DNA of 64,000 nt from Chalara sp. BL73 (GCA_918026815.1 CAKJVC010000068.1:1178001-1242000), one strand, 5' to 3'. Positions 23,001 through 34,906 are shown, counted from the first letter of the stretch. The notes: generated by a model from the letters alone, not told the origin. Numbers and translations: made by a program.

Positions 23001-23503
23001 TGCTTCTTCCAACGCCGATCAAATATATCCTTCGCTCGGACCAATCGATTGAACTCCGCCGGATTATATGAGAACCATTCATCAATTTCCTCCTCGAAAG
23101 TCGCAGTGTCATCGTACTTGAAAGCATATTGGAGGGGCTCGCCTTTGGGAAACTCGTTCACGATGCGTTTGAGCTGCTGCAGAGAGAGCGAATCATTGGA
23201 ATTCCCGACTTGCTGAGGAGCTGGCGGTGGAGGCGGTTGATGTGGAGGAGGGGGCTGAGGCTGATTTCGTTGGTACTGTGGACGTCCCATGGGAACCCCG
23301 CCCATCTGAGGTTGAGGAGAGGGTAGACCAACATCTATGAGGCCTGTATCTGCTACATCAGAGTTCTCTTTCAGCGCTCCAAGGACATCTCCTGAAGCTG
23401 AAGATCCAGATGATGGTGAAGTTGGTGTTGTCTTTTGTACAAGAGAGCCCGGTTCCGTTGCCAGCCCTCCATAACTTTGCTCGGAGTCGGAATTCTGCGC
23501 CAT
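20001..23503 (-). CDS. ham-2: STRIPAK subunit Far11/HAM-2 (N1221 and DUF3402 domains)
   Basis: Six exons on the minus strand: 23503-22572, 22523-22375, 22328-22240, 22195-21368, 21318-20822 and 20772-20001, giving 1088 residues from MAQNSDSEQ. An in-frame Met at 23530 would add nine. All junctions keep phase. Residues about 1-110 are Ser/Pro/Gln-rich. The N1221 domain follows (FKYDDTATFEEEIDEWF, LRWDEANELPQTRIFLLFWK). The DUF3402 domain occupies the C-terminal half (DREDLSFFAFCN, ELRDDWLAGSDIDAEVEEAL). This is the STRIP1/Far11/HAM-2 protein, a core STRIPAK subunit needed for hyphal fusion and sexual development in Neurospora and Sordaria and for pheromone arrest in yeast. It acts at the nuclear envelope/ER. 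A polyproline tract (PPPPHQPPPPPAP) lies near the N-terminus. Confidence 0.9.
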
Positions 23504-24122
23504 GCTGTGTGACTCGATCGTATCAATCATTAGAGATCAACATCCTGGCTTGGTCAGCAAGGACGCGCTGGCGAAGTCAACAGCAGGAGTAAAAGTACGA
23601 TCTTTGTTATCGATGCTGGTTGTCAAGAATATTGGAGCTCTAGCATTGGTCGAGGGACGCCTCGCTTGTGATAAGGTTAGTAAATCCAATCTACGATAAT
23701 GATACTACGGGATGCCAAGCCAAGCAGGAAAAATGGCACCGCTAAGAGGGTGCAAACAAAGAGATTAGCATTTTATTTTAAACATATCCTTTCAAAGGTA
23801 GGAATGCTGAGCATGATCTTTGTCGTTCCTGTAGCTTTCAAAATATCTGGTATCGCCAGGAATTCCTCCTGGATGGAGCTTTAAGCTAGTATCCTTCAGA
23901 CTTGGATTATAATGTCCTAAGTTGCACGAACTTAGCTGGTAGCTTTGATCAATGCCGCTCCAGCCACAGTTCTTTGAAGTTAGAACTCATAGATAACTTG
24001 AAGTTGAGGGTGTTCGTATTTCAGGAAAGCATAGAAGGAGTTGAAAGCAAAGCAAGCAGAGAGATGTGTACTTGTGGAACTGCCTTGAAAGCTTGGGTTC
24101 ACCAAAAGAGTTAAAAGAAACA
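23504..24122. other. Intergenic DNA between HAM-2 and the tRNA
   Basis: Contains the HAM-2 promoter. Short plus-strand ORFs are not supported. Confidence 0.45.
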
Positions 24123-24208
24123 TTCCATATCAGGGAGTCGAACCCTGCGCTACCGCGTTCTTAAGGCTATCTTGAGAGGCGGAAATGTTACCGATACACC
24201 AATATGGA
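24123..24208 (-). tRNA. tRNA-Glu (CTC anticodon), intron-containing
   Basis: Read on the minus strand, 24208 to 24123. The 7-bp acceptor stem TCCATAT/ATATGGA pairs perfectly. The D-arm (GTGT, loop ATCGGTA, ACAT) and T-arm (CAGGG, loop TTCGACT, CCCTG) are complete, and the internal B box reads GGTTCGACTCC. The anticodon stem CCGC/GCGG pairs around a loop with CTC, interrupted after position 37 by a 15-base intron. Position 27-43 is a T-T mismatch. A TTTCTTTT polymerase III terminator follows the discriminator A. The short variable arm and D-arm form match fungal tRNA-Glu. Confidence 0.85.
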
Positions 24209-26328
24209 TATACTGATTGGTTGTGGAAGGAGGAAGTTTACTTCGCAATATCAATCTTTTCTCCCTTAAGTGGAGTCAGCCTTGGCCAATATAATATGGA
24301 CCCTTCGGCTTGCCAGGATTCAAAAGGATACCATAAGCGGTAGCAAGGCCTATACATATCAATGGACTAACGTCTGAAAGTTTAAAACCCACATTACGGA
24401 TCATTGGTACAGATGTGGCCATGACTCTCCCTCATTCAGCATGAAACTTGCGTCGCAGCCGTCCCGTTGATATGTGAGACCATCTTGACACCTATCAAGT
24501 ATGCCGAATAACCTTGTATTCATCTGTGTGACTTATCAGTTTGAAATAATGCTTCAACAAAGGTGCACTAACAATGTTAGACTTATTCAGATTCCGAGAT
24601 ATATCCTGGTCTAACCTCTGCCCATGATTGAAAGTTGTTCACTGATTTCAGGAATGTTAGGTTTACTTTTTCCTGAACAAGGAACTCAAAGAGTTAACCT
24701 TTTAATAAATAAGTCACTAGCAGGATTTGCTACAGCAGTGTTACCACCAACAACAGGTCCATTGCTATGATCTGCGTACGCTTGCAGCATTTTCGTGATC
24801 CAAGGTTCTAGTCCGAATGGTGTTGAATATTGGCAAGGATTTGGCTGAGCAAACAGATGTTTATTATTTCTTATAATTTCAAACACATTTCTGAGTCACT
24901 GATTTTGTAAGAGCTGATAAGAAAGTTAAGTAAAGGATACTTATAATTTTGAAAATGCAGAAGCTCAAGCTGGATTTCCTTTTTGTATTGCTTCTTTACG
25001 TCTTTGGTGAGTGAATTTCATTCCTTCGGCTGTCCTTTTTTTAATGCAGATGAAGGGAAAGGAGGGGGAACTAAATGCAAAGTCCCTTGTTAAAAAGGCC
25101 TTTAGAGAACTCATCCTTTTGTGATGAGTGCTCTATTTGTGTGGGATCACTCTACCCGTGGCAACACCACGTAATAGCTACGTGGTTGCCGGTTGGGTTG
25201 AATGTGATCTAATTCTTAAAGGTTGAATGAAGGGATGAGGATATGCCTCCCTCCTGATCACGTGACATAGTCACATGACCATCTCCCGTTCAATAACTAA
25301 TCCATTCTACAGGTATTGATACAAACAATTTGTTTGTTTTTTTTATTTTTTAAAAAAATTAGTGAGCTCTAAAGACACCCTCATACTCAAGCAACCATTT
25401 TAAGTTTTGGGGGGGCGGTCGCTATTTTTGCACTTGGGTACCTTTAGAGTGTGTTTTTTCATGTTTTATCCAAGCCCTTTCTACCTCTCCGATTAAAACG
25501 GTCCTAAGTGACTCTGATGTTATTTCACCCAGCCCGAGAGAGAAACTGGAACCAAACCGGTGCGCCATTGAAAAGTTTGTGCGCTGGTTTGGCTCCAGTA
25601 GCATGCTTAAGCAGGAATATATTGGCTAAAATCTGAGCAAAAAAGGAACGGAAACTAAGCGACGACAAAAAAGGGGTCATTTCCATAGAAATCATGGATA
25701 TTCACTGGTGGGTTAACTCATAAGGTATGTGAGTGTAAACGAGTGTAAACGAATGTTAATTTACTATATACATCTCAGCTCTTGAACCTTGAGTATGTCT
25801 ACGCCTTTTTCGTCATCACAGGGCTTAAACTGTGGCTCCATAGCAGACCGTCATCAGCCCTCATAAGACCAAACCCTAGCAAATCTTCTGACCCTGCGCT
25901 AAATAAGTATAGCCTCCCAAAGAAAACAATTGGAAGATAGAAACGCTGCCTCCCAGATGAAAAAAATATTCGCATCCAATGGCCTGGCCATAACGCCAAA
26001 TAATGACTGACTTTGAACAGAGAGAAAGGCCTGCCTTTGTCCATATTTGGCACTGAATTTCACCGAATCTGGGAATTCGATGCTTTTTGTATCTTATTGC
26101 GCATTATATCCGAGCCGGCTGGCTTTCTGGTTCCTATCCTGATGTGGGCTAGTATCCGATCCTCGAGACCTCTTACACTGAACTTCTCACAACTCATTAC
26201 GCTAGAGCATTGTCTATTGGCAATTCTGCAGCACCACAGGCTGTGGGCTTCCAAAGTGTCCCTTGGCATTACCAAACACCGAGTATACAATATTAGTGAG
26301 ATGATATAGAAAATTTTGACAGAGACAA
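24209..26328. other. Gene-poor DNA between the tRNA and the next gene
   Basis: No coding gene supported. It includes the LTR-like stretch listed separately. Short ORFs at 24686-24886, 25422-25604 and 26013-26309 lack any domain. Confidence 0.45.
25138..25312. mobile_element. Possible solo LTR remnant with a strong hairpin
   Basis: A stretch beginning TGTGTGGGATCACTC and ending ATTCTACA. It carries an inverted repeat: GGCAACACCACGTA at 25160-25173 pairs with TACGTGGTTGCC at 25179-25190, with one bulged base. Further in lie GATCACGTGAC and TCACATGACC. Short palindromes of this kind occur in LTRs of fungal Copia elements. No target-site duplication and no internal retroelement sequence were seen, so this is a guess. 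Confidence 0.3.
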
Positions 26329-27507
26329 TCAAGAACGGAAGCCTCGGTTGGCGCTCCGCTCTTGAATCCGCCTTTCTGTTGTAACGTATAAATGGTCTAA
26401 GTAGCTCATGGCTGAGCTATCTTTCAAGATTTTGGCAACTTGAATTCCAGCAGATATCAACTGGAGGATGTTGCGGTCGTCTTTCAATGGCCGAGACTGG
26501 TGTTTCGCGGCATGTCTCATCTCCAAGGAGTTCTCCAGGATCGTGACAAACCTACACAAATCAGCGTCCAGTCGAATGCTTCGAAGTGGTTTGAACGTAC
26601 TGTTTAATCTGCCCGTTGTAAAGAACACGGGCCGGTATCCTTCTTTTCGTGGCTAAACGCTTTAAGAGATATACCCACTCAGTCCACTCGCGATCCTGCG
26701 GTCGCTCCACAGGTCTTGTAGATTGTTCAATAGGAATTGGAAATTGATATTTTGCTACAAAGTCAAACGCACACTGGGACAGGCGGTCGTTGACTTGTGT
26801 CAGGACACTATCCTGCTCGTGAACTACGAGGTTTGTAGGAAGATGTGGTAGCTCCCTTTCCTGCTGCGCAATATATTCCGGCGAAGGTCTTTGCAGGAAT
26901 TGGTGTGGTCCATCAAACTCATCTCTGTTGGAGGGTTTCCTTTGGGAGTGGCCTTTTCCTGTGCTCTTGGACTTGCCGGATGATCGAGTGGAGGGCTCAG
27001 GCATGTAATCTGTAGGGCTTGGAGATGGAACATAATCATCCAAGTATTCTTCTGGCGAGACCCTGCCTTGAGGCTCTCCCCAATTTGTGCTGCCGTAGCT
27101 TGGACCAGCTGTTCCATGTACTGAAGATGAGGATCCGATAGTGAAGCCACCGGGTGAGTAGATCGGCTCCGAACGGATGAGGTCAGCTCCAGATGACATC
27201 GGCATAATCTGGCCGTATGATGTAGCTGCAATACCTGTGGAATAGGTCGCACTTGGAACACGACGTTCAGTCCTTGCGCAAGAATGCGGAAAATAATATG
27301 CCTTACCTTGTCGTAGCATAGTACGAGTTGTCATAATTTGTGTGAGAAATGTCCGTGTAGACAGGACTTTAGGTTTGGTCAGCTCTCCGTATAATATCCA
27401 GGACCGGAAACCTCATACCTTCTTGAGGAAATGAGCGCTCCATTAGGAGCTGGGCTTGAAAATCCATAATCCGGCTGGATAGGAAGACTCCGTCTTGAAG
27501 CCATCAT
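26329..27507 (-). CDS. Hypothetical protein, disordered N-terminus and helical C-terminus
   Basis: Four exons on the minus strand: 27507-27419, 27366-27307, 27251-26601 and 26551-26329, 340 residues. I chose these junctions because phase holds and introns of 52, 55 and 49 bases each have a donor GTRNGN and, in the first two, a CTGAC/CTGAAC branch site. Translation without the last intron shifts frame at 26600. The first 170 residues are Tyr/Ser/Pro-rich (MMASRRSLPIQPDYGFSS). The C-terminal half looks folded, with SQCAFDFVAKYQFPIPIEQS, REWTEWVYLLKRLATKRRIP and a helical end. I do not recognise the family. A short Ser/Lys/Gly stretch (SGKSKSTGKGHSQRKPS) may be a nuclear signal. Confidence 0.65.
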
Positions 27508-30500
27508 TTCGAAAATAAAAACGAGAATGGCAGCAACAAGAACAAGACACGCAGATATACGAGAGAAATTGTAATGAAATCTTAGACGGGTATATCCTGG
27601 CAGAATAGCTTCCTCGGCAGTCCGAATAATGGGTATCTAACTGTCCACGGGATTAAAGTGGCTCCTTTCCTCGGGTAGATATATAGTAGAGGCGGTGAGT
27701 TACTGCTTTGAATTGGCGGCTGATCAAAGAAGTTGGTTCTTGGGATTAAATGATACTTGCTCATGCTATACCTTGAAGGCGTGAAGCTGTTGACTTATAT
27801 AAATCTCAGATCCACACCCAGCAGGACTTGGTGTATGAAAATCTAGGTTAAGGCGTCACGGTCTTGCGTTTGACAACAACAACAAGACGGGGCGAGATAG
27901 GATGTTTGGATACGGAGCGAATATTCGCCACCTAGTTCAAAACGGTAGGGTGCTACAGTGATTCGCGAGAGTAGGCAGACGAGGTCATTGGCTTCGCGCG
28001 TGGAGATCGTCATTACTTGAACTTATTAAGGAACAGGACAACCGCAACTCTCAATAAGCCTATGTCATGAGCTTGGTAGCACCTGGCACCCGCTTGAAGT
28101 TTCAGGGAACTCCCTCGAGGATCTAGTGAAGTGGTAAGTAATCCCGCAGTTCTGGTCCACTGGCCGAAGATTCAAGGAAGCTTCTTTGGGCATAATTGGG
28201 CCAGATTCATGGTGACGGGTGGTTTGACCTGGGCTGGAGCATGACAGCCCAATGCGAAGCGCCTCGCCCCGATTGCTACAGCCCCCATGATATGGGCAAT
28301 TTATCGGGTCTTGAGATAGGGAAGAGTTCTCGCTCCGTGATAGCCAGTGGAAGCCGCTATAGAAGCAGCATATTAAGTGATGTTCATGGGAATTCCTTGT
28401 AGGAGGTTCAGTAGGTGAGAGCGGTGACGAGACCAGCTTGGACGCTCACTGGTGGGGACTCGCTTATGTAAGATAGCCCTTTGGCAAATCCCGGTCGGGG
28501 TTACGGTTAACTGGACTTAGGGAGGGGATTGGGCACGAACACGCCCAGACACACACCCTCCAGGGCCTGGTCCCTGGCACAACAAGCTACAGTGCTAGGC
28601 ACTGTCAACTTCCTGACAGCCAACTCATGCGTTAATGCCCTAGTTCTGCCTTCAATTCGCTAATTGATGAGTTGGGCACAATTCCACCACCGTCTCATAG
28701 AGGAGCTCCGCAGCTTGTCTGAATGCTTGCTCTCGTCTATTTTTGATGTTTTGATCGAGGACCACAGCATCGTTTGTACATTACTCATTGGCCTAAGCTC
28801 ACAGCCCCTTCGCGCTTGTGCAACCACTGCCCTGGAAGCTCTTTTAGAACTTTCCCAAGCGGTCGGTTTACTGTGCCAAACGGGACGCAAAGTGACGTTC
28901 TTGTCATTACCCAGCTATTGTTAACATCGTTTGCGTTAAAGAAGCATTTATTTGCACTGTTTGTGGCAAAGTCGCAGACGGGCATTAAATAAGGTTGCAC
29001 TGCATGGTCATAGGCGGTTTGGAATCAGTTTACGCCTATTCGCACGCTCCGGATCAGAAAAACTGAGTACGACATCATTCCAGTATTGTACATGGTACTT
29101 GTGGGGATTACAGGACCGATTGTGGGGAGATTTTGATGCTTTAAGGGGTGCCTCCGTGGCCCTACTTCCTCGCGACCAAGAATCATGAAGTCACTGTTGC
29201 GAAAGATCAGCGACCACGTACCCTTTCCTTCTCGTACGACACTAGCAGATATCCGGTAGTGCGCCTCTGGTGATCTCCCGGACTATCGGAGGATATGTCG
29301 GTCTAGGGGTCGCGAACTACTCATGAGCCTGTTGTCTTTCTATGATACTGTCCCGAGGAGAAAAGCAGCCTGTTGTACCCAAGATGCACGTATGAAGGAC
29401 GCCTCGAGGATTAGGTGAGGATTAGGTATCTGCGAATTTCATTCCGCTCTTGTACCAAACATCACAGATGTCCACAACCACTAACGTGATTCCAACATTG
29501 GATAACTCCTATAATCCGTAAATTCTTACGCCCACGAGCACAAGCACCAACGCCAAGCTCCAAAATAACCCCATCCGTATCCATGACACCTCGTTCCAAT
29601 AAAAAGTATCAGACCTCATCTTCTGCACGCCGTGTACCGCATGCATGCTCTCCTACTCGGTCACAGCGGTAATAGCATCCTGACCTCATGAATCGTATTC
29701 GGAAACAGCGTATGTTGCGCCGAGAGCACTTTGCTTAGCACATGGTAAACAATGGTTGCGGATGCGAAGCCCTTGCTATGGGCCATAGCATACAACTCGC
29801 CTGCCTCGCCGAGCGTGCGAGTCTAGAGTCTAGTGATTTTGCCATTGGTGGTGTTGGCTTGAATTAAGGAAACACCCCAAAGCAATGGAGAGCTGAAGAA
29901 GGAAAACCTATATTCTAGCCAAGCTGGGAGCAAATATGAATGATGAACCCAACACAATACGGCTGTCTGTCCTGCATTTATTCCGTCGAAACAGACCATG
30001 CACACTATGCAAGCCCGGACTGTTAATAGTGCAATTTTCATGAGCCAGAGATTAGCCACCAAAACGGAAGTCATAGGGGCCAAGATGTTTTGGTCAGTAA
30101 CTGTTAACGGTAAGGACAGCATTGAGCAGCCACCAATGATGCTGAATATGGAGCCAAGACATAGCCATGATCTGTGATCCGGTATCTTTGTGAAGAATAC
30201 AGCCGTCCAGCTTAATCTTTCTGCCTGCACCCTCCTTGATCCTTGCAAACGCACTTTTCGTTCGCAGATATGATTTTAGAACAATTGAATGCCACTGGAG
30301 TGCAGTAATATCCAAAAGTTAATATGAGAACTATTATGCGGCATAGGAGGGTAGATGGTAAATTCATTTTCAGTTATATCTATATGCATTGGTTAGAAAC
30401 ATCCTCGAAATGAAGCTATGATGAAGAGACGGGCTGTAATATGTACAGCGCATCAAAGCCAAAAGTCTAAATAAGCACGAGGCCAGTGAAAAGCGGGAAT

Positions 30501-31978
30501 AAAAGCAAAGTAAAAAATAAAGCGGAGTTCTGCTTGGGATGAAATGCAAGACAAGCTGGAGAATTACCAATACTACGCCGGTATAGCCACCCAGACTTAT
30601 CGTCAAATTCTGAATCCAAAAATTGTGGTTAACAACAGACTGCAATGCTGAAGGGACATTGTCCCCACTGAGTCGACCAGCTCTTTGAAGACAACGGTCA
30701 ATGATAGCCGTTGACTTTCTTCAAACGCTTGGTTGACCATGGTTGGGTCATCTGGATAGGCTTCCTTTAAGATGCAGAATGTGATGGTTGGTGCCAGGCA
30801 GCCACTTGGCTCTACTAAATATCCAATATGAGGCACCCTTCGCACGCCATGGCCAAAAGCGTTATCTCGAGGATTTATTTTAACCTGATGTCTTGTGAAA
30901 AGGGCTCAAGATCCGAAGTAATATGGATTAAGTGAATTCGTTCGTTTGTTCTGGACGAACGAGTACTGACACGGATTCTTGTTCCTGACCCTATATATTC
31001 CCCCAGGATTTGAAAAGCAGGAGGGCCATTGTCCTACGATGACCGAAGAATGCATGTGTGAAGCTGAGAGCGATGTACCAGCAAAGAGGTTGACTGAGCT
31101 CAGGTACCCTGCACGGGGTCTTTCTCTAACCAAACTCGTGTTGTGTAGCGATTTCTCTTAGGTTGATCGAATCACCACCACGTCTGGAACCTCTATCACA
31201 TAGTAGCCTGTTCATGATGCGTATACTGACGCCCACATTCCCGCTCAATTTCAGTGGGTTCTCTTGAGCTTGTGGGATTCATTATGAGGCTTATCGATAA
31301 TGACAGAGCCTATTGTTTGGCAAGGTACATATTGCAGTCGAACAGAAGGTCGGCTGGTGAACGCGGAAGTGTTGGAAGTTGAGATATTGTCCTTGACCTG
31401 ATCAAGATTCAATTTCATAACTTTTGTTTGGAGCTTGTGGGTTTTGTGGGGCCATTCAATTGGGTGACTTGGCATATCAGTCCCGTGACATATACATTTT
31501 ACGACTTCCATAAAACTCTTGAATACTATCATATTCAAGTCATCCATGAGGTACAATTGACCCTTCATCTGCTCTCTTGAAAAAAAAGATTGCAGTTTTC
31601 ATATCAAACATCATGCCAAATCAACTCACCAGGGCAACTCAGAACACTCAGTATATCCTCCACAGAGCAGGATAAAGACAAAAAGACCCACTGCCGTGTC
31701 GTATCATGTATACAAATATACAAGATTTCAAAGTTCTCCGTCTCGGGGCTTGGTGTATCCCGGAGCTCTTCTTAACTCCTTGTTGGTCTTCCTGCCTCTT
31801 GCTGTGGTGGGCAATTTCTCGTAATTGTTCCGGTTAGCTCCGGTTCTATAATCACATACGCCTACGTGTTGCGGCCCTTTCTATTCTTGACTGAATTTCT
31901 CTGATTTTTGCCTCACCTGTTATTGAATTATTTTGACTTCACTTTTCCTTACCGCAGAACCTCCGCCGGAAACAAAAC
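27508..31978. other. Gene-poor accessory block
   Basis: 4.5 kb with no supported intact gene. Scattered ORFs of 60 to 140 codons exist. The most protein-like lie on the minus strand at 30370-30908 and are listed separately. The 28.2-29.3 kb part is GC-richer, but frames are repeatedly closed. Confidence 0.45.
30370..30908 (-). pseudogene. Possible decayed membrane-protein gene
   Basis: Minus strand. One frame reads NPRDNAFGHGVRRVPHIGYL and continues open for about 80 codons to QRLSLTVVFKELVDSVG. A second, overlapping frame then reads GDNVPSALQSVVNHNFWIQN and a hydrophobic stretch SLGGYTGVVLVILQLVLHFI. The two cannot be joined without a frameshift or an unseen intron. No family is recognised. 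Listed because composition is clearly more protein-like than its surroundings. Confidence 0.25.
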
Positions 31979-33225
31979 ATAGTTGAGTTTATTCTCGTGG
32001 GCCACTTATAGAGGCGCTCAATCAGAATCTAACAGACGTCCAGATCATTGGCGTCACTGGTTATATCGGTTTCCAAACTCTGTACCAAGCTCTGGAAGCC
32101 GGTTATAAAGTACGAGCTGTGATCCGGAAACAAGAGCAAGGCTCAACCCTCCTACCTCACAATTAGGATTTCGCCATTCTCGACACATCTTGAATTTACA
32201 ATAATCACAGATATGGCAAATCAAGGGGGTTTTGACAACGCAATCGAGGGTTTCAAAGCAATCATTCATCTAGCATCGCCTTTGGCAATTGATGTTTGTG
32301 CATCCAATGTTAGAATGTTGTATGCAATAACTAACTAGTCATCTAGACGGATGACTGCGAGCGTGTAATCATTTCGCCAGCAATAGCAATTAAAAAAATC
32401 CGTTCTCACATCGGCTCTTAGGGCAGCATCAATACGGCGTATAGTCATCACTTCTTCAGCAGTAACACTCGTGACTTTCGAATGGCTATTGGCTCCAAAC
32501 TCAGAGAAGCTTTATACATCCATTGACATTAATCTCAACCCCACCGGACCATACAGCAATTCTATGGAAGCCTATTGGGCTTCCAAAGCTTTTGCCCGTC
32601 CGTATGCACGGGAGTTCTTCAAAGAGCGTAAACCACAGTTTGACTACCTAGCTCTCCTGCCTTCTGTGGTTATTGGTAGTGATGCTCGAGCTAAGAGTGC
32701 GAAAGATTTGCTGGAAAGAACTAAAGCAACGGTGCTATGCCCAGTTCCTGACTCTGAGTCTCCAGTAAGGTGCTACACTCATTTTCAAATTGGCCGTCTA
32801 GCCTAACGCAATAGTTCCCCCCAGTTGGGCACCGATCCATGTAGCGGATGTAACCCGCGCACACATTACTGGGCTCAACCCTTCTATTGCAGGAAATTCT
32901 GGGTACATCCTCAGCTCAGATAGCCCAGAGGGCATCGAGTGGGATCAATCTCTTGCTATCGCTCAGAAGTACTTCCCAGAGGAGTCAAGGTACGTATCAA
33001 TATGTCTCCATTCACTGTCCCGCTCCAGCGAAAGGATCTTAAATCTAACCAGACAAAGATCGTGTAAAACTCTTCCCCTTGGGTACTCTGCCAACCACGA
33101 AGTACAGTATTGATGGACAGGCCACGGAGAAGGTGCTGGGATTCCAGTTCACGAGCTTCGAAGAAACAGTAAATGGGCTTATTGCACAATATGTTGAGTT
33201 GAAGAAAATAGAGGCAGCTTCATAA
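31979..33225 (+). pseudogene. Broken extended short-chain dehydrogenase (dihydroflavonol-reductase-like)
   Basis: Fragments of one NAD(P)-dependent epimerase/reductase run in order on the plus strand. The expected start codon position reads ATA (31979-31981). The nucleotide-binding part IIGVTGYIGFQTLYQALEAG is in one frame and is cut by a TAG at 32164-32166. The next piece (THLEFTIITDMANQGGFDNA) is one frame over. After a likely intron the sequence shifts again before RRIVITSSAVTLVTFEW. The catalytic Tyr-xxx-Lys is intact in YWASK, and the 3' half, ending LIAQYVELKKIEAAS, is nearly intact. Loss of the start plus at least three frame lesions make this a pseudogene. The longest surviving ORF is 32471-32806. 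Confidence 0.75.
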
Positions 33226-33813
33226 TACATTGATGAGCTGGCTAAGGTACGTAAAGGCTTTGGATACGTCTTTGCAAAAGTCGGCATATTAGAGATAGTT
33301 TTCTTCGAAGAATTAGAGGACCATGACTATAATATTGTTCTTTTTAAAAAGCCGAAGAGTTTCTTTACCATACCATTCGACCGCACGATCTGCAAAGCGA
33401 TCTACAGTGTTCTTTGTCTGCTTCTTAGTTTGATTATATTCTACTCTCGAAATCTCAAATCGGAGAGAAGATTCAACTCCGATCCCATACTTTTGTTTTT
33501 TCTTAGACTTATTCAGCCAAATTTCGTAAGTGTTCTCCTACCATTATTCTTGTTCAAGTTAAAAACATATCATCTTTATGTCATGCATTGTACGCTTAAC
33601 TATATCCATCTTTTCTGTTCCAAAGCAATCAGAACAATTGTAATCTCATTCATAAATTCATACATACGCTATGCCTCCGTCTCTGTACTAATTTTATATC
33701 TGTTTAATCACCGGAAGAATTCACTAGGTCACAGGCAGACTTCCAAAGAGACTCAAAAACACAGTGGCTTTCTCAGGGAAACACTTACAATACAATTAAC
33801 TCACTCCACAATA
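33226..33813. other. Upstream region of the small membrane protein
   Basis: AT-rich. It continues open upstream of the ATG at 33814, but that extension (from 33430) is composed of low-complexity aromatic codons and is not believed to be translated. Confidence 0.4.
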
Positions 33814-34122
33814 ATGACCTCTACCACACCGCCTCCTGCATACAACATTGCTATCCGCCGCTCAGAACCACCTTCCCCCAGCAAATCAGCGCTTTATCAA
33901 GCTCTCCGACAGGTTTTCAGAAAGGGGTCAGTTCTGCCCCGTTCTCGCCAGCAAATGGACATCGAGGCCCAAACCGCACTTAAATATGGTTGGTGCAGAG
34001 TCCCTCAGTTTTCTCCGGGGGCTTTGTGGATAGCTTTGCTCTTCGTTCCCATGCTTGCACTCATTGTCGTAGCAGCGATCATCACCTGTGCGGTAATCTA
34101 TCTGGATGAAAGAAAACCGTAA
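33814..34122 (+). CDS. Small single-pass membrane protein, orphan
   Basis: 102 residues starting MTSTTPPPAYNIAIRRS. An N-terminal Pro/Ser/Arg-rich cytosolic-type segment is followed by one hydrophobic span near the C-terminus (ALWIALLFVPMLALIVVAAI and onward) and a short charged tail (DERKP). The ATG context AATAATGAC is acceptable. No family is recognised. It lies between a dead dehydrogenase and a repeat-flanked HET gene, in an accessory region, so it may be lineage-specific. Confidence 0.5.
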   Translation: MTSTTPPPAYNIAIRRSEPPSPSKSALYQALRQVFRKGSVLPRSRQQMDIEAQTALKYGWCRVPQFSPGALWIALLFVPMLALIVVAAIITCAVIYLDERKP

Positions 34123-34906
34123 GAACATGGAGGAACAAGGAGGATGTGGGAAAATGCGGGAATAGAGGTGAGTGGGTGATAGCCTCTTTTGTAAGGATGG
34201 AATTCAGGAGTAGGCGAGTACAAATCAAGACATCCTAGACATTCCCTTCTTTCTTCTTACTATAAATGTGAGCAATTAATCTGAATAGTTTCAGAAAACT
34301 TTTTTTTTTAAAAAAAAAAAACGTCTTTCCATTGTAATTGTGACAGGTGCGACTCCTGATAGATTTCCTTTGTGACGCGTTCTTCCTTCAATATAAAGGT
34401 CTATCTATATACTTTCCACCATGCCATATGGTATACTATTAATCTCTAGTGCTTTTGCACCATCCATTGGTAGCATGCTATGTTAGCCATTGCGCCATTC
34501 CCATCCATCTAGCTCAAATTTTATTACCTTCGAGCATCTTCTATAGTAACGTCCGTCCCTGGGTGCCGAAAAACCCTGGGTGCTGAAACGACTTCATGGT
34601 TTGGGGGGCTCAAATCTCTACCTTGCAAATATATAAAGTTATAATCAGTTTGCTATTGCTCTTTAACTATTTCTCTATAATGGCTCGACTTGCAGTCAGA
34701 AAAATACAGCAGTTTGGATATGCTGTCGATCGTCCTGTCAATGGCGTCAAAAGCTGCTATAGCTATTACCCACTGCTCTACTATGACTATCGACCTGTCC
34801 CCGAAATTCGGGGCCGTGACATAGAGCTTTTATTAGTTCAAATATAGCTCCAAGGTTTGAAGACACAGAGCACAAGGAAACCTGCATACCGGATTTATCT
34901 GGACAA
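34123..34906. other. Intergenic DNA with short tandem repeat
   Basis: No gene seen. Near 34557-34587 a short direct repeat of CCCTGGGTGCYGAAA occurs twice with a small gap. A T-run/A-run hairpin lies at about 34300-34321. Confidence 0.4.

Noticed and set aside
33430..33813. In-frame extension upstream of the small membrane protein
   Set aside because: Aromatic low-complexity translation of AT-rich leader DNA. The Met at 33814 starts balanced protein sequence.
34300..34321. T-run followed by A-run, possible terminator or poly(A) insertion scar
   Set aside because: Simple homopolymers with no adjacent retroelement sequence or target-site duplication.
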